Below are positions 25,031 to 38,400 of a DNA stretch of 64,000 nucleotides, in pieces. Origin of the DNA: Phallusia mammillata (taxonomy: Eukaryota > Chordata > Ascidiacea > Phlebobranchia > Ascidiidae). Made by a program: the position numbers and the translations under genes. The number at the start of each line of letters is the position of its first letter. Within the stretch, counting starts at the first letter, position 1. Location: the NCBI GenBank assembly GCA_003260075.1, contig QLIY01000383.1, positions 1 through 64,000 of the forward strand, in the 5' to 3' direction. The notes below the pieces were generated by a model. It was not told the origin of the DNA. It made no database searches and saw only the letters and a list, made by a program, of their open reading frames with translations.

Positions 25031-28000
25031 ACCGTATTTACAACACGGGGGTCGTGAGAGGTGAACTTGATCGCCGACTTCGAGGTTTTCATGGAAAGAG
25101 TAATCCCTTCCACAAGCATCCAGAAACCTAAACACAATCAGTTTTGCATGTAAAAAATGTATTTTTATACCTACACAGCTAGTTTAGTTAAATCGATCTT
25201 CGGGTATGTATAAAATTAAAAAAGTTAGATGTCATTAATGTTAGTGTTTACCTTACATACCAACTTGCAATCAAAATGGTGTGTCTACCGGGTAATATAA
25301 CTTTGTATTGTTTGATTTGTTTCAAAAGAAAAAAATATAAGGCTCTACAAGCATTTGGATGTTGGTTGTTTGGGTGTTTTCTTGTTATTCTCAAAATGTT
25401 TGTAAAAAAACGCAAGAACAATCTTTTTGGACATAAAAAGAAAAACAAATATTGAAAATCGAGTGACAAACAATGAGCGTTTGGTAAATGCTAATTTTTT
25501 TGTCGTTCACCGACGTCACAACTATCGCTCTACGTTTCTCGCTGTAGCGAATATTCGTTGTGATTCAACAAGGCATAGAAGCTAGCAGTTTGTGTTAAGC
25601 TGGGATGGTGTCTACAACATCTTTTAACATATTAATACAGGAAAATTTTCTTGTGGCAGTCACTCATTGCAACAGAACAAAGAAGGGACGTTACACTTTC
25701 ACACAAGGCAACTGAAAATAGTTTGTCGTGCACTCCAACTGTTATCTGCAGTACATGGAACACCATGTCGCCAAAAGGTTAAACAATCAACGCCTGTTTC
25801 TTAAACGCCAACATTATCAGAAATCGTTTAAAACCTTTTGCGATAAAAACGTGCTTGACAGGACAGTCTTCCACTGGGACAAAGGCATATTAGGCCCGTT
25901 TGACGTTATTGCTGCAATGATAAGAACCCAATCACCTCTGTTTGGCATGCTTCAGGCCTAACAATTGCTGGTAATTTTGTGCACCAAGTCCGGATGTGGT
26001 GATGTTTGACGCACAAACGACTGATGCCGTTCTGAGGACATGTAGGCAAAATTTAGCTTAAAGCTCCAATGGTGCAACACCACAACACAACTGAAGCTTT
26101 AAGCCATAAAAACAGAAAGTATATAAAACAAGGTTGTATTTTCTGTGGGCTTTCTATTAGTGTTTTTTTAACACACGTACAAAGAGAGAGGTATTTGTGA
26201 AAAAACCTTTACCTTAAAAATTCTTTATTACACTAATTAATTAATGGTGACAATTTAATCAAAAAATATCTGCCAGACTACTTGTGTATATAGAATACAC
26301 CATGCAGACGTTTCTACATTCCATGCCGTTCTGGTGGGCGAAACGTTAGCAAAGTTCTTGAAACGACAACTAGTATTTTGTTTAGCATTACACCAGTTGA
26401 ACGACCAATTTGTTAAATATGCAACGTGGTGGACGAAACGCTTGTTCAGTATTTTCAACAATCCCTGTTGTCATCATCAGTGCGGGTATTCTATAGAATA
26501 GCACTCTGACAGTTATGTTTTTGATTAAATTACTTTTCAAGTCCGTGTATAGTGTTCCTAAAGATGACAATGCCTTTTCAAACCGTCAAAGTATAAACAA
26601 GGGCACGTTTTACCCTTTATCAATGACAATTTTGTTTCCAACAAAGTCGTATGATTTTTTACAGCAAAACGTTTTGTATTTACTGAAAGTTAAGTGTCCT
26701 AAAATCATGTTTTTAAAACTTTCAAACGAACATTCTTAAAACCACGTGGAACTATATAAAAAAGGATTATGAAGGTGACCTCTAACCTGATGACAGGAGG
26801 AAGAATTGCAGAGACACGGTTGAAATCTCGCACAGCAAAGCATTTCGGACGAAGACTTCATTAAGAATGCTGATACAATGCATGAAAGTCAGGGCAATAC
26901 AGAGGTTAATCTGTACCATGGTGCGGTCGTTGCTTATCGCGTTGCGGACAGTTGCAAGAGCGGCCGTTGTTATCGTCAAAAACACGACGGACATGCTTTG
27001 GGCGACGTAAGTCAAGATCTGTTTGAGAAATATTGATTTTGGCAGTTGTTAAATATGTGCAACTGACCTAAAAACGATGTTTAGAAACATGAATTCATGT
27101 CTAAAAAAAAACATGAATTTTTAGACATTGCGTATGAACTTTATTTCAGGTGGCCATGTACTGGTTAAATGTTTTATGTACCCATGTTACTGGTACATTG
27201 GTTGATAGTTTTAAGCTACCCATGTTACTGGTATACTCGTTGATAGTTTTATGCTACTCATGTTGGTTTGTTACGAGGACAGACAGCACTGGTATTCAAA
27301 ACGTTAAGATTTATAACATAACGTGTTTAGACCCATTTTGTGCTAATTAAAGCAAATTTTAACTCATGTCATTTACCTCCAGGGTGTCGGAAACAAACAC
27401 GGTTTTAACAGCCAGCATCACTGTAAAAACGGACGTATGGTTGCAGGCACATGTTGTGAAGTTAACCGTCTTCTCCACCAGCTGACATCCGTAAGTGCTA
27501 AGGCTGTAATTGGTCCCGTTAGGACGCAGATAAGCGCAACGGTATTTGGCATCAGTAATGTAGAATTTTTTTCCTTCTGCCGTTCGGGTCACCTCCGGAA
27601 CAACCAACGATTCAAAAATATCTGTTGGTTTAATCGAAAACCTTACACTTGCTGCGACTTTTTCTTCTTTGTTCGGATCATATACATCAATTAGTACATA
27701 GTCCTGTTCGGCAATGAAGTTTTGCTCTATCACTCCATTTTGACTAGGAACGGTGCTGTTTTTGTCTAACCATTCTTTGGAAATGTTTTGGTTAAAAGTA
27801 GCCTGGCCGTAGGCTAACGCCAAGCGCTTTCCCTTCATAGTCGCGTTCAAGGACCTTATAACACTTTCCTGGGTTTGGATGCCGTTTGCGATGCTCTCCG
27901 AGAGGTTCGAAGTCTCGATGTTGCGGGTGGCCGTCGCCACAGATCCCCTTAAATCGGTTAAAGGAAATGAGAATGCGATATCCTCAAGATGTGAAACAAC

Positions 28001-31000
28001 TTTGTCCACCGCTCTATCGTTCACTGCGCTAGTCAGCAGCGCTGTTAGTTCATCTGCATACAAAAATAGGACTCATGTTTCTACTTTAAATGATGCTATT
28101 TTTCATTTGAACCAAAAACCAAGAAGCAACATTCCCATACGGTTTTAAAAACATATAGAGCTATATAGTAGCTAAGGGAGTTAAAGTTGTACTCGACAAT
28201 TTTTTTTGAAAGATTTACGGTGGTTCCTGACCGGGGAGAAATTTAAAAACTGGAGGGGAAGGATTTACTTTAAGTTTTTCATGTGGTTAGTAAAAAGACA
28301 CTTTTAAACGATTTGGTATCTACTATGTAGTAACTTACATGGAGAAATTAAAATGTTTTGAATTGTTAAGGAAGAAATTCGTCAAAAAAGGTTGGGAACC
28401 ACTGCCCTAATACAAACTCTTCAGTGAAAGATACTTACGTGGAGGTTTATACACTGGCAGGTAGCAGAGGTGTTAATAAAACCTTAAATTGTTTTTCCTT
28501 TTTTTGCATTAAAGCCTGTAGTTCTCAATTTTGTTTTTTTACCACCAGCAAAATTACCAGCAACGCACCGTTTGTTGCATTTAGCCTTGGATAAAACAAC
28601 TGTTGACGTAAGTAAGTTGTCGACTATGGTTATCTTAACAATGTCTATAAACGTGGCAGAAAATAACCAAAAACGACACTCTTTAAAACTACAAATGGCG
28701 CCCGAGTATGGCGCTGCACCCAAAGCCTGATACCAATAATCTAATCAACGCACTGTATTCTTACCTGCAGATTTGCAATAAGTTGGTTTTCCACCAAACC
28801 TGCTCCAATCCACAACTTTGTTGGGTACGCTTTCGCCTATGCAGACAAACACTTGTCAGAAATGCATTTATTTTAGAGGAGTTTACTACGAAAAGGTATT
28901 ACCTTCGCTTTTACGTTGACAAATCATTTGTCGTGAAGTGTTGTCAGTGCGTATTGCAACCCACTTTTGTTGTTTGCCAATGCCTACAATCTGATAATCT
29001 TCTTTGCCAAAATCCTTCGGGGGAAGTTGAAACGCACTTTCACGATGTTCATTTCGAAGGGCAATGGGCAAAAAAATATCCCCTTTGCCAAAAAATAAAG
29101 TTCAATTATGTATTGCTACACATTTTCGAGTTATAACTTATGTAAAAGACTATGCATATATATATATGTGTGTGTGTGTGTATGTATAGGTTGTTTTGAC
29201 CTCAACCCACATAGTTTAACTTATTATTACTGTAACAAGTTCGCATTTGCGATTTAACCAGGCAACACTAAGGTATAATTAACCAAACCTCCACACGTTC
29301 CGGATTCCGGACAGGTCATATTTACAAAGCAATAGACGTCATAGCAAGTTGGTAGATAAGCCAAGTATGAGTTCAATGCTTTGCAAATTTCTATTCCTGC
29401 CCCTATCTTCCGATGACCAGTGTTAATGTAGGTGAAGTTTCCGCAAGTGTTCCATTGTTCTGTTGGAATCAGCAATTAAGTTTTTAACTGAAAATTGAAA
29501 GTGTTTTTCAAGTAACAGAATCAATCAATTTATGATTCAATTTGAATAAGGAACTAGAGATGCCGGTTAGGCGAAGCATATGTCTTCCATCTAAATTCAT
29601 TGACTGATTCTGCTACTTGAAAAAAAAATTCATTTCTGAGTTGTCAAAAACAGTGATCTTCAATGACCATTTTGTCTGTTGGTAAGGTCTGATATTGTTT
29701 AGTATATTCACTCGCAATGAGTTCCTTCTTATTTTCTTGCTTTAAGAGGATGAAATGTGAGACATTTTGTCTTCCCGTTACACGAGGGCTATGTACATAT
29801 GAACCGTTTAGAAGACTTGGAACATCGTATTATTCATCGGCGTAAAATGTGCGCATATAAAATAATGAATGATTTTAAAGTTACGTAAAATCCTCGTAAA
29901 AATAAGCAAATACTTAGGTATTTAAAATGTAGTCCAAACAGTGACATAAAGGGTGGTAGAATGGATGTACGTTTTACACACAATTATCGGTATTGACAAG
30001 AGAGTAGCATGTTACTACTTTACTTTGGGAATTTGACAAGAACGACAAACTATTAGCACTTACTTTCCAGTCTTTGGCACAAAACGTACGCGTTACCGTT
30101 GCATTCAGTCAAGTTGTCTGTTTTTGTCCAGTTGAAACCACAATAAAGACTTCCAGATTTGGAAGCCATGAAATAAGGTGTTCCAGTAACTAACGGCATT
30201 CAAAACATAAAATGATAATATAATTGGCTGATTTAGAGCTTCTCCATCCCAACACTTAATTACTAAGACAGAAATAAAAAATAAAAACTTTTCCATTAAC
30301 GTTATAACTTATAATATACTTTATGATTAAGCTCGTCTTTTAAAAACGCTTTTCGTGAAAAGTCATGTTTTGGTTCACGATGGACATTCATTGTCAAACA
30401 AACAAATTACCAAAAGGTGTTGACAAGTTTTGTTACTAGGGCTTACCTGAATTTCCGAGAAATTTGCGAACAGTGGCTTCGGAAACATTTTTCGAAAAGT
30501 AATCTCTTTCGAATTTATACTCCAGGTTCATTACCAACTGAGAATCATTTCTTACTGTTTTACAATTTTTTTCCAACTGCTGCACAGTTTTGTTAGTCAT
30601 ATCCATATAAAGCACTGCGTATTGCCACACTATAAAGCGCCCCCACTCCGGATCACCTGTAAACAAAAAAAGCAAACAAAACAAACAAGGCCCCTTTTCT
30701 GCCCTACCCAAGTGTTTCCCATATTTTGAGCTTGTTCAACACGACTACAATTTTTTGTGTGGTGGAGATTTAAAACAGAAAACTTGTTATTAGGTAGGTC
30801 AAAGTACAATTTTACCTGATGGAAGAGGTTGTCTTTGGCGACAAATGGGATCATTTTTTTAGCCTGTCATGCACTACCTTGTTTCGCCACAAAGTCAATT
30901 AAACACGCAATGGAAAATTGGGCAGCAGTACTAAACGTTTTGTACATTTTAACACTATATACGCACCTATTTATTCAATGATGAAAATACCGCCCCAAAT

Positions 31001-32616
31001 ATATCACTGACGATGGCATGAGCATTTGCCGAAACGTTTGAAAAATAAAGCATGTCGTCGCTTTTACGGCTATTTGGGCCGTTATTTTCATCATTAAGTT
31101 TTGCACATTATTATTTATGTCACCGCTATACTAAGTACGAGATTGTTCGTGGTTATATTGAATTAGTTAATTAGTTAATGTATTTAGCTATAGGAGTGCT
31201 ATTATACTTTCAGGATCGATATGAAATCATTGGTAAAAATAATCTGAACCACTGGCACAACAGAAAATTAAGATAAACCCAAGAGGAGAGTTTCCTGACT
31301 CTTGTAGTGACTTGCACTGCAAACTTGCTTTATACACATACTTTTATACACTGTAATACACATACTTACTCTTGTGCCGAAAGACAAACTGACATTGACT
31401 TTCGTTGAAACACATACACTCTTTGCTATCACCTTCAGTGGAGTACAATGATACATTGAAAAATTCTGTCGAAAAACCATATTGTTGTGTAAATGAAACG
31501 TGTCGGGCGGAAATTGCTCATACATGTCTGACTTCGTTTTAGTTTGTTTTGTTTTTCTGAGAAAACCTTTTTTAAAAAAATATAGGCGTGTTTTTATCAG
31601 ATGGTTTTGCAATGATTTTTAGATTGTCAATAAAACACAAAAACATACCGAATAAATTTGAAAATATGTACAATATTTAAAAGTCGTACAGACGTATAAG
31701 TTGCTTTTCAACAGTGTATTGCCAAATTTGTTACTCTTCAAACAGTTTTACCTTTAAACAGTGTGTAACAAGTTAATTTTTTGCCTCGGCTTAACTATGA
31801 AGCACATTTGTACAATATTTTATATTAAATCATAGCATTGTTTTCCGCCCTAAAAGTACTATTGACCGATGTTTTATCGATGAAATGCATAGTTCTGATT
31901 TGTTTCAACTTACGTTTCAGCGCGGATGGTAACAGCACTGGTTCAACAATCTCAATCGTCTCGAAATCTTTGGTGTTAAATTCCGTAACGGTGTTATTGC
32001 AAGTTTCAAAGTCCATGTCCGGGCTTGTACGATATTTGTGTAAACCCCATTGCATTCCTCGACCTACATCGACAATAAATATTGAAAATTATGTTAAAAA
32101 AGCGCAACAAATTAAATTGCCAAAGAATGCATGAAAGCACAGATAGCCATCGCAAAACTTTTATGTGCGGTTTCTTTCGATCGGATGGACAACATCAGCA
32201 AACATGTATCTACAATTGTAAATTTAATTTCTTACGTGATTCCATCATGACGTATCGTCTGTTGCGACCCGAATTGAAACATTTATTCTTCTTCTTCACT
32301 GAGTCATCACTGATGCCAAGCTCTTCTGCAAAAATGATCAAAACCAAACGCGGATAAATAAGGACTAATACTTTGCACACTCTTACTCTTAACTTCTGAC
32401 GTTAGATTAGCTATAAGTTGGGATATGGGACATTTTTCGGCTTCTTCTTCGCATTGATTGTGTTCATCGCTTAACCAATAAAAGGTAGCATTCTCCCAGG
32501 CAATGAAATTTTCTGTAGCGTAAAATAAAAGAGTCTTTAGTTAAATATGGAGATGTACCGCTTATTCGATTTGGCCGAAGTTATTTCAAAGATTCGGTTT
32601 CGGCAGAATAATTTGT

Positions 32617-32680
<64 letters not shown>

Positions 32681-33408
32681 CGAACACAAATGTAAAGCGT
32701 TAAACGGTGTCATTTCAGCTTAGTACGGTACCACACAATCTTCCAAACAACACCGCAACCAAAATAGCGTCAATTTTTATAATTTGTAAAACATTATCGT
32801 TTTTCCCATAGTAGATAAAAAAATCAGTAATTCATCGGAAAACTGGCAACTATGCTTGTGACAATGTTAAACCCCACAAAACTAAACTTATGTTTCCATG
32901 TCCAACGCTTAATAGCGCACGACTTCGGGTGACATCATGACTAATTGAGTTAATTCGAAATTTAACCAATTAGGTACATCTCTGATGAAATATAGCCTTA
33001 AAACTGTTGCAGTAATGTCAACGATAAGATTATTTGTTTACAAATATGTTCGTACAACAAACGCCCTAAACGTCAAAAAAATAACACATACGATTCGAAT
33101 TACAAACAATTGGTAAAGTTGAAACTTTTACTTAAATAGTGCATGTGTCTATCTTATGGCAAACTGTTGACAGTATGCAAATATTAGCCTTAATCAAACA
33201 GTGCTAGAAGTTTCAGCTGTGTTGCACCTTGTATTAAAAACGTCTATTAGGGCAGTAAACAAACTTATAGTAGTAAGGTTTAACACAAAACAACGTTAAA
33301 CTTACTTTTTTCATCGCACTGTGGAGCGTCCGTTTCCTTCATTGCAAGAACCACGAAAACTTGCAAACTCAACAACAAGCAGCCCAGCATGAACAATTTC
33401 ACCGCCAT
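23204..33408 (-). CDS. Adhesion GPCR-1 with C-type-lectin-like ectodomain
   Basis: Cell-surface receptor. Exons: 33306-33408, 32387-32512, 32236-32325, 31914-32063, 30447-30656, 30064-30189, 29259-29459, 28439-28453, 27377-28053, 26787-27018, 24613-25127 and 23204-23403. Residues 1-23 are a signal peptide (MAVKLFMLGCLLLSL). Residues 108-268 resemble a C-type lectin fold ending in ECNGNAYVLCQR; 270-335 look like a second partial one (ICKALNSYLAYLPT). The GAIN region ends in the GPS motif CACNHTS near 542-548, expected to cleave between T547 and S548. TM1-2 are in exon 26787-27018, TM3 starts FWMLVEGI, TM5-6 follow (LVVLVNLVIL, LIPALGTSWIFAF), and TM7 plus a Ser-rich tail end the protein. TM4 is missing because a 98-nt C run sits at 24933-25030 inside that exon. 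Exon 28439-28453 is only 15 nt but keeps phase. The canonical HLT triad of the GPS is HTS here. Confidence 0.85.
23498..23550 (-). ncRNA. Hammerhead-like motif, allele A (core mutated)
   Basis: On the minus strand the order is short stem I, CTAATGA, stem II GACC-TTGTT-GGTC, GAAA, the palindrome CAGTGTACACTG as stem III, then TT and the stem I partner TGCAATT. The consensus core CUGAUGA carries G to A at its third base, which should impair cleavage. It is the duplicate of the copy at 23811-23863. Confidence 0.55.
23811..23863 (-). ncRNA. Hammerhead-like ribozyme, intact core
   Basis: Type I hammerhead layout on the minus strand. AAGTGCA (stem I, 5' side) is followed by the exact core CTGATGA, stem II TACC-TTGTT-GGTC (three pairs and a weak base), GAAA, stem III CAGTGTACACTG, then TC, the expected cleavage site. 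The partner TGCAATT gives four pairs, one mismatch and two more pairs. It lies in the last intron of GPCR-1, in the transcribed direction. Minimal stem III is known from hammerheads of retrozymes and Penelope-like elements. Confidence 0.65.
24120..24172 (-). ncRNA. Hammerhead-like motif, long stem I
   Basis: Same family, minus strand. Stem I is AGCTGTA with TGCAGCT (seven pairs including one G-U), the core CTGATGA is exact, stem II is GACC-CTAAA-GGTC, but GAAA is GACA and stem III is partly decayed. Also in the last GPCR-1 intron. The flank 'gccgtatgggctaatgtagcc' matches the other copies. Confidence 0.6.
24933..25030. repeat. Poly-C run, 98 nt, inside a GPCR-1 exon
   Basis: The run sits between TM3 and the TM4-TM5 loop codons. 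The host exon totals 515 nt, against 516 nt for the equivalent GPCR-2 exon, so the run takes roughly the place of the lost TM4 sequence. One base more or less is needed to keep the phase. Confidence 0.9.
25128..26786. other. Intron of GPCR-1 between TM2 and TM3 exons
   Basis: No exon seen. 26290-26480 contains diffuse inverted 'gcgaaacg'/'cgaaacgc' and 'catcatcag' elements, suggesting an old repeat. Open frames here have no domain or splice context. Confidence 0.4.
27150..27270. repeat. Short tandem duplication in a GPCR-1 intron
   Basis: About 2.5 copies of a unit of about 45 bp containing 'cccatgttactggta' and 'gttgatagtttta'. Non-coding. Confidence 0.7.
28217..28405. mobile_element. Short hAT-like element in a GPCR-1 intron
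   Basis: Facing ends 'acggtggttcctgacc' and 'ggttgggaaccactgcc' bound about 190 bp without coding capacity. The ends match the 'caaccactg' family common in this window. Confidence 0.6.
29155..29190. repeat. (TA)n(TG)n microsatellite
   Basis: Short run of TA followed by TG dinucleotides in a GPCR-1 intron. Confidence 0.9.
32617..32680. repeat. Poly-G run, 64 nt
   Basis: Pure G run in GPCR-1 intron 1, with no duplicated flank. First G run after a series of C runs. Sequence before it ends in a GATTCGGTTTCGG element. Confidence 0.9.
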
Positions 33409-33954
33409 TTTGTTGAATATACGCAACAGCCTGGTAATACAAGCTTCTTCTAGAATTGCTAACGACAACTGGGCGTCTTGCTATCATGTCACCCTCTCTA
33501 TATGTCTGCTTATTCCCGATAACAGATCTACAGGTTTTGTTTTTAATTTCACATCTACCTGCAACATCCATGCGTTGGACTCGTCCACTTCCCATTCTTC
33601 ACCTGGTAACTGGCGTACCGAGTCTTGCAACAGACGTATTATTCCTATAAGTGTACACATGACGTATACAGAAGGTGATGTGTTAACCTGATACATTACA
33701 ACACCAACACAAATTGCAGAAGCATCATGTTTTAGAATTGACCGTAAACAGGTACAACATGTTTTATTAGCTCCTGATCTTGTGAACATAAAACAATGAC
33801 TGCACACAGATTTTGTACTTACGTTTCGTTTCGGGAAATTGTAAAGGAAGTAGTCGTCTTACAGCAGTTCGCTATACGCCTGGTATACACATACGGCAGC
33901 ATTACAACAAATTACAACGCCTTGAACACTCCTTATACAAACAAATATTTTATC

Positions 33955-34125
33955 TGCGTTGTTTAGTGCAACAAAAAAACGAAACACTTTTTCTGTACGC
34001 TACTGGGTCCACAAGAGTCCAAATGTTAAGGTTTTTAAAGCGAGATTCATTCAACAAAACTGTGAAGCCAAGAGTCTGTCAAAAGCGTTTCGCCCGAAAC
34101 AAGGCAATTAAATAGCAAGCGTCGG
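33955..34125 (-). repeat. Dispersed repeat shared with 60.9 kb
   Basis: Landmarks 'ctactgggtccacaa', 'caaatgttaaggtttttaaa', 'attcaacaaaactgtgaag' and 'gcccgaaacaaggcaattaaat' reappear reversed and complemented at about 60865-61020. No coding capacity. Likely a transposon fragment. Confidence 0.65.
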
Positions 34126-34439
34126 GTTGCAATGCTGCAGAACGAAGCACTGCCTGCCTCTGGAAACAAAGCGTGCAAGGCTGTAGTACACGATGATACA
34201 ACAACTGCAAAGTTTTGACATATATTTGGGAAACACTTATACTCCAAACCTAAAATTAGGATCTACAAGCTCGTTGCTTAGTAGATAAACACTATAGTGA
34301 ACCTTCTATTCGAAAAATGTGTCAATTCTTTTAAAACCTATCAAATATGTACAGGACTGTATACACATTACCACTACGACACGATGAAATGTTTTCTGTC
34401 CTAGGTGAATGTTTTAGCGCTGTTGTACTGTCACGATTG

Positions 34440-34545
34440 ATTTTATCTTGCAAAATGAACTCAACTCAGTTTAATCAAGCTTTTAGTCCTGTGATAAGTG
34501 CATTTAAATACATGCAGATGTTGTCCCAACGTAATGCTTCGTTTG
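34440..34545 (-). pseudogene. Relic of an adhesion-GPCR TM7 exon
   Basis: On the minus strand a stretch reads CMYLNALITGLK and then stops, closely matching MYLNALVTGLQG of the GPCR-2 TM7 exon (35456-35607). The nucleotide match covers 'catgtatttaaa' and beyond. Reading frame and splice borders are lost, so it is debris from an earlier duplication. Confidence 0.55.
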
Positions 34546-35455
34546 CTCAGGTCTGTTATGAACAAAATTATATGCAGCGTGTCAGCTCTTTTGTGAGTCA
34601 TTGCCAAAATTTTTCCATTTTCATACGTCTGGTGTCGTGCTTCTCAAACTTTCTCTGTGCCCCAATTATTAAAGGCAAATTAATACCTAATTGTTTTCAC
34701 ACAACATTCATCGAAAACAGAAGTGTTGCGACCACTGCATTTGGACTTGGACTCGCGGTTTTTGCAGAACAAGTCCATGTCGGATAGACAAATCTGTTGC
34801 AAATGTTTTCATTTCTCAAAAGACGTATGTTATGTTTTATTTTGGATTTAGCCAATAGTGATTGGCCGAATCCAGATATGTATTTTCGGACTTGAACTCG
34901 AACTTGAGAAAAAATTTCAACCGCCGTTTCGCAAAAAAAAGTTCAATCGCCGTTTGGCAATGTCGCAGGGTCATTAATAAAGTATCAACTTCATGCTGCA
35001 TGAATTCGCAAATCAGGAAACGTCAAACAAATTTGCATTTTAGAATGGTACTCAGATATCAAAGGATTAAGGCAATACTCTATTCGACGACTGTTTACCA
35101 ACTTAATCAAAAGATGACACACTTTGGGGTCGTGGCCCACCGGTTGAGATGCATTGTTTTAATAATGTGTCATTGTTTCATGCTGACCACCTGCACGACT
35201 ATGTGATGTCATCGTGACGTCATGTTACTGGTATTTACTAAATTTTGAATACACACGACGAATGCAAACATGCAAACATCGATGGTTTAAAAATAAATAA
35301 ATACATTGACGGACAGCTAGTAAGGTGCAAAATGTTACACAAAATACGTCAGATCGATTTTCACGAGTGATGAAAACTGGACCTTTACACTTATGTTAAC
35401 TGGTGTTAAACAATACATCATAAAAGACTGCTTCGGTGTATACATGCGCATTATT

Positions 35456-38400
35456 TCATTCTGTTGAAAATTGCATTCTTCGCTGCATTAGTCGTCGAAC
35501 GTTTGTGTTGAACACGCAATAAACGAGCAACAGCATGAAGCCTTGTAATCCTGTGACAAGCGCGTTTAAATACATGAAAATCTCGGACGTCATCGCATCC
35601 TCCACACCTAAAACAAAACAATGGGATAAATTATGCAAACTGCATGGGACACTAGAATTACAGTGGGGGTCAATTTCGACCCAGTATGTGTTTTTGAAGT
35701 TAAATTTTGAATGGTTTGTTGCAAACTGCTGTTGTTTCTGGACCTACATAAGAATTATTTGTACACCATTGGTCACAATCAACAAAACTGGCTTATGAAG
35801 ATGTCCAGAAAGGGTGCAACAAAATATTGCACCATAGTACAGTATAAAGGAACTGGAATTTGACCGACTTGTAATTCCAATGGGGTAGATACTGACCCAG
35901 TAACGAACAGGGAAGTAGTCCAAAAATCAAGTATCGAAACATAGCTAGATGCGTAAAGCTAAACGTCAACTTACCAGCGAGTAAAGCAAATACCCAAGAG
36001 ATTCCCAAGGCAGGCACAAGCATACAAAGTACTTTGGTGGCGGCCACCAATTGATCCAACTCAACAGGGCCGAGGTTGAAACACGAGCATTGCTGTTCAT
36101 GAGGGACATATTTTTTCTGCTCCTCTCGCATTTTTGCCACAAAGGCAGCAACCTTGATAGCAACGATCACGTTAAATGCCATTGCGACCACCAAAGGAAG
36201 AACCACAGCCGGTATTCGAATCTTTGACGAAGAACTAAGCCAGCAGTAGTTGTATTTTGGTAGCGTGGAGTTCGGATAAATCGCAAATCGCTTGTGTGCT
36301 TTAGACACGTCCATGTAATTTTCTGTGACGAAGCCAATAACGGAAGCAAAGGCTACGATAATAGCGGGGACTCCCCACCCGAGCAAGTACTTCCACTTTA
36401 GGATTGCTTTTCCCTTTTTCGCCTGCAGTTCTAGTGTTTTGTGAGAAGTAATCATGAGGAGAACCAAGCCTTCCACGCTCATCCATGCTCCTTAGGGAAA
36501 ATGGAAGGTGGTTGTAAATATTTTGTCAAAATATGTAACCGCATGATGAACTGCAATTATTTCATACCCTCGCTAATTTTACATCGTTGGTTTGCAAATA
36601 AAAGAGCTTTTTCATATTTATAATTTGAGCAAACTAATGTATTGCAGGCCTGTGTGTAACGCTAACCAAACTTAAACAAACATCCAAAACCATCCAGGCA
36701 AACAGGCGATGATGCTTTGATTAAAGTCAGCTATTATTCGTATGTCGCTTGTTAAAAATTCTTCTTTGAATTTAACTTTTGGCCACCAAACGATGGCAAC
36801 ATCAATCATTTGAAAAAATATGAAAACAACTTTGTACCTGATGCGAGGAGAAAGTAGTGGATTAGTACTGTCACCAACTCACACGTCCGATCGTTGCCAA
36901 CAGCAAACTCTTGGAAAAGGAGGACGAGATGGAGAAGAAAAAGAGCAACGCACAAGTTGATTTGAACCCACGTCCGGTCGCTGTCGATGTTTTGTCTCAG
37001 TTTGACAAGAATTGCCACCGTGATGACGAGACAGATGAGAGAGATAGACTCGGTGATAAAGGATAAAATCTGCAACAGTTGTTAAAATGAATATTGTTTC
37101 AGGAAGGTTAGTAACAAGCTTTTTTCACTCTTTACTTATAGCAGTTTACAAAACATACTGCAAAATGTTTTTAACACAGTGATCCAGCGAAAGTAAACAG
37201 TTACAAAGCACAAAAGCACAAAGCATGTCTAATTACTTCTTCAGGCTAAGTTATCCCTGATTATGAACTTCGGAACTTTATATAATTGTGTAAGCAAGCA
37301 AGCTTATATTCAGTAGAATGACAATTTCAACTTGTTGTTTAAAACACTTTCGACACAAATGATTTGATCAGTAGTTTCCAGAATTTTTTGCAGTAACTTT
37401 GATTCCCTGGACCCCAAGCACTGTATAATACTGACAAATAAACAATGGTATATATTCGAAGAAAAATAATATATAAGAACTACCTTTACACCATGCGGGA
37501 CTTCAATCGTTGTCGTAGTAAGCAGGACAGCAAACATTGTTGTGTGGTTGCACGAACACGTGATGTTCCGTTTGTCACGTGATGGGACGAGCTGGCACCC
37601 AACGGAGGAAAACGGGGGGGGGGAAGAACTACCTTTACACCATGCGGGACTTCAATCGTTGTCGTAGCAAGCAGGACAGCAAACATTGTTGTGTGGTTGC
37701 ACGAACACGTGATATTCCGTTTGTCACGTGATGGGACGAGCTGGCACCCAACGGAGGAAAACAAATTCGTTTTTGTGTCGACAAAACTGCAGATAGGTAC
37801 TAAGTTTGTCACAGCCAGCCGTTTGCCTTTGTCTGCATGGTGAGTTACTTCTTCAATACTTTCACTTCTCATTTGAAAAGTGAATTGGATCGACGTGGAA
37901 TTGGTGGAGCGACCATTTGAACTAACGCCCCCAGCAGTAATGTACGGTGTATAAGGAAGCAAGGTCGTCTTTTGCTTTTTCATTTCCTTATGATCAGTTT
38001 TTGTGTTATTTTGAATTAAAAGTGACATTGCGTCATCAGGAAGATTTAATCTCGCTGCATAAATGCTGGTATGGGTATCGTTGTCATCAGATTTTAGCTG
38101 TATTTTTGTATCCGCAACATTTAAAGTAACACCGGCAGTGGTTTGAGAAGTTGAAAGAACACTTGCTAATGGGGGGGGGGCATCACTTCTCGTGTTATTT
38201 TGAATTAAAAGTGACATTGCGTCTTCAGGAAGATTTAATCTCGCTGCATAAATGCTGGTATGGGTATTGTTGTCATCAGATTTTAGCTGTATCTTCGTAT
38301 CCGCAACGTTCAAAGTAACACCGGCAGTGGTTTGAGAAGTTGAAAGAACACTTGCTAATGAAAAACCTAATTTATTGATCGACGTAGAGTTTGAATTTGA

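Larger units (their letters stand above)
33409..35455. other. Between GPCR-1 and GPCR-2: repeats and a relic exon
   Basis: GPCR-1 promoter should start here. 33955-34125 is repeated in inverted orientation at about 60865-61020. About 34440-34545 holds a decayed TM7 exon. The rest is unassigned. Confidence 0.5.

Noticed and set aside
38002..38361. Duplicated domain inside the GPCR-2 GAIN region
   Set aside because: The second copy begins exactly at a 10-nt G run and differs at allelic level, so it is not a true repeat domain.
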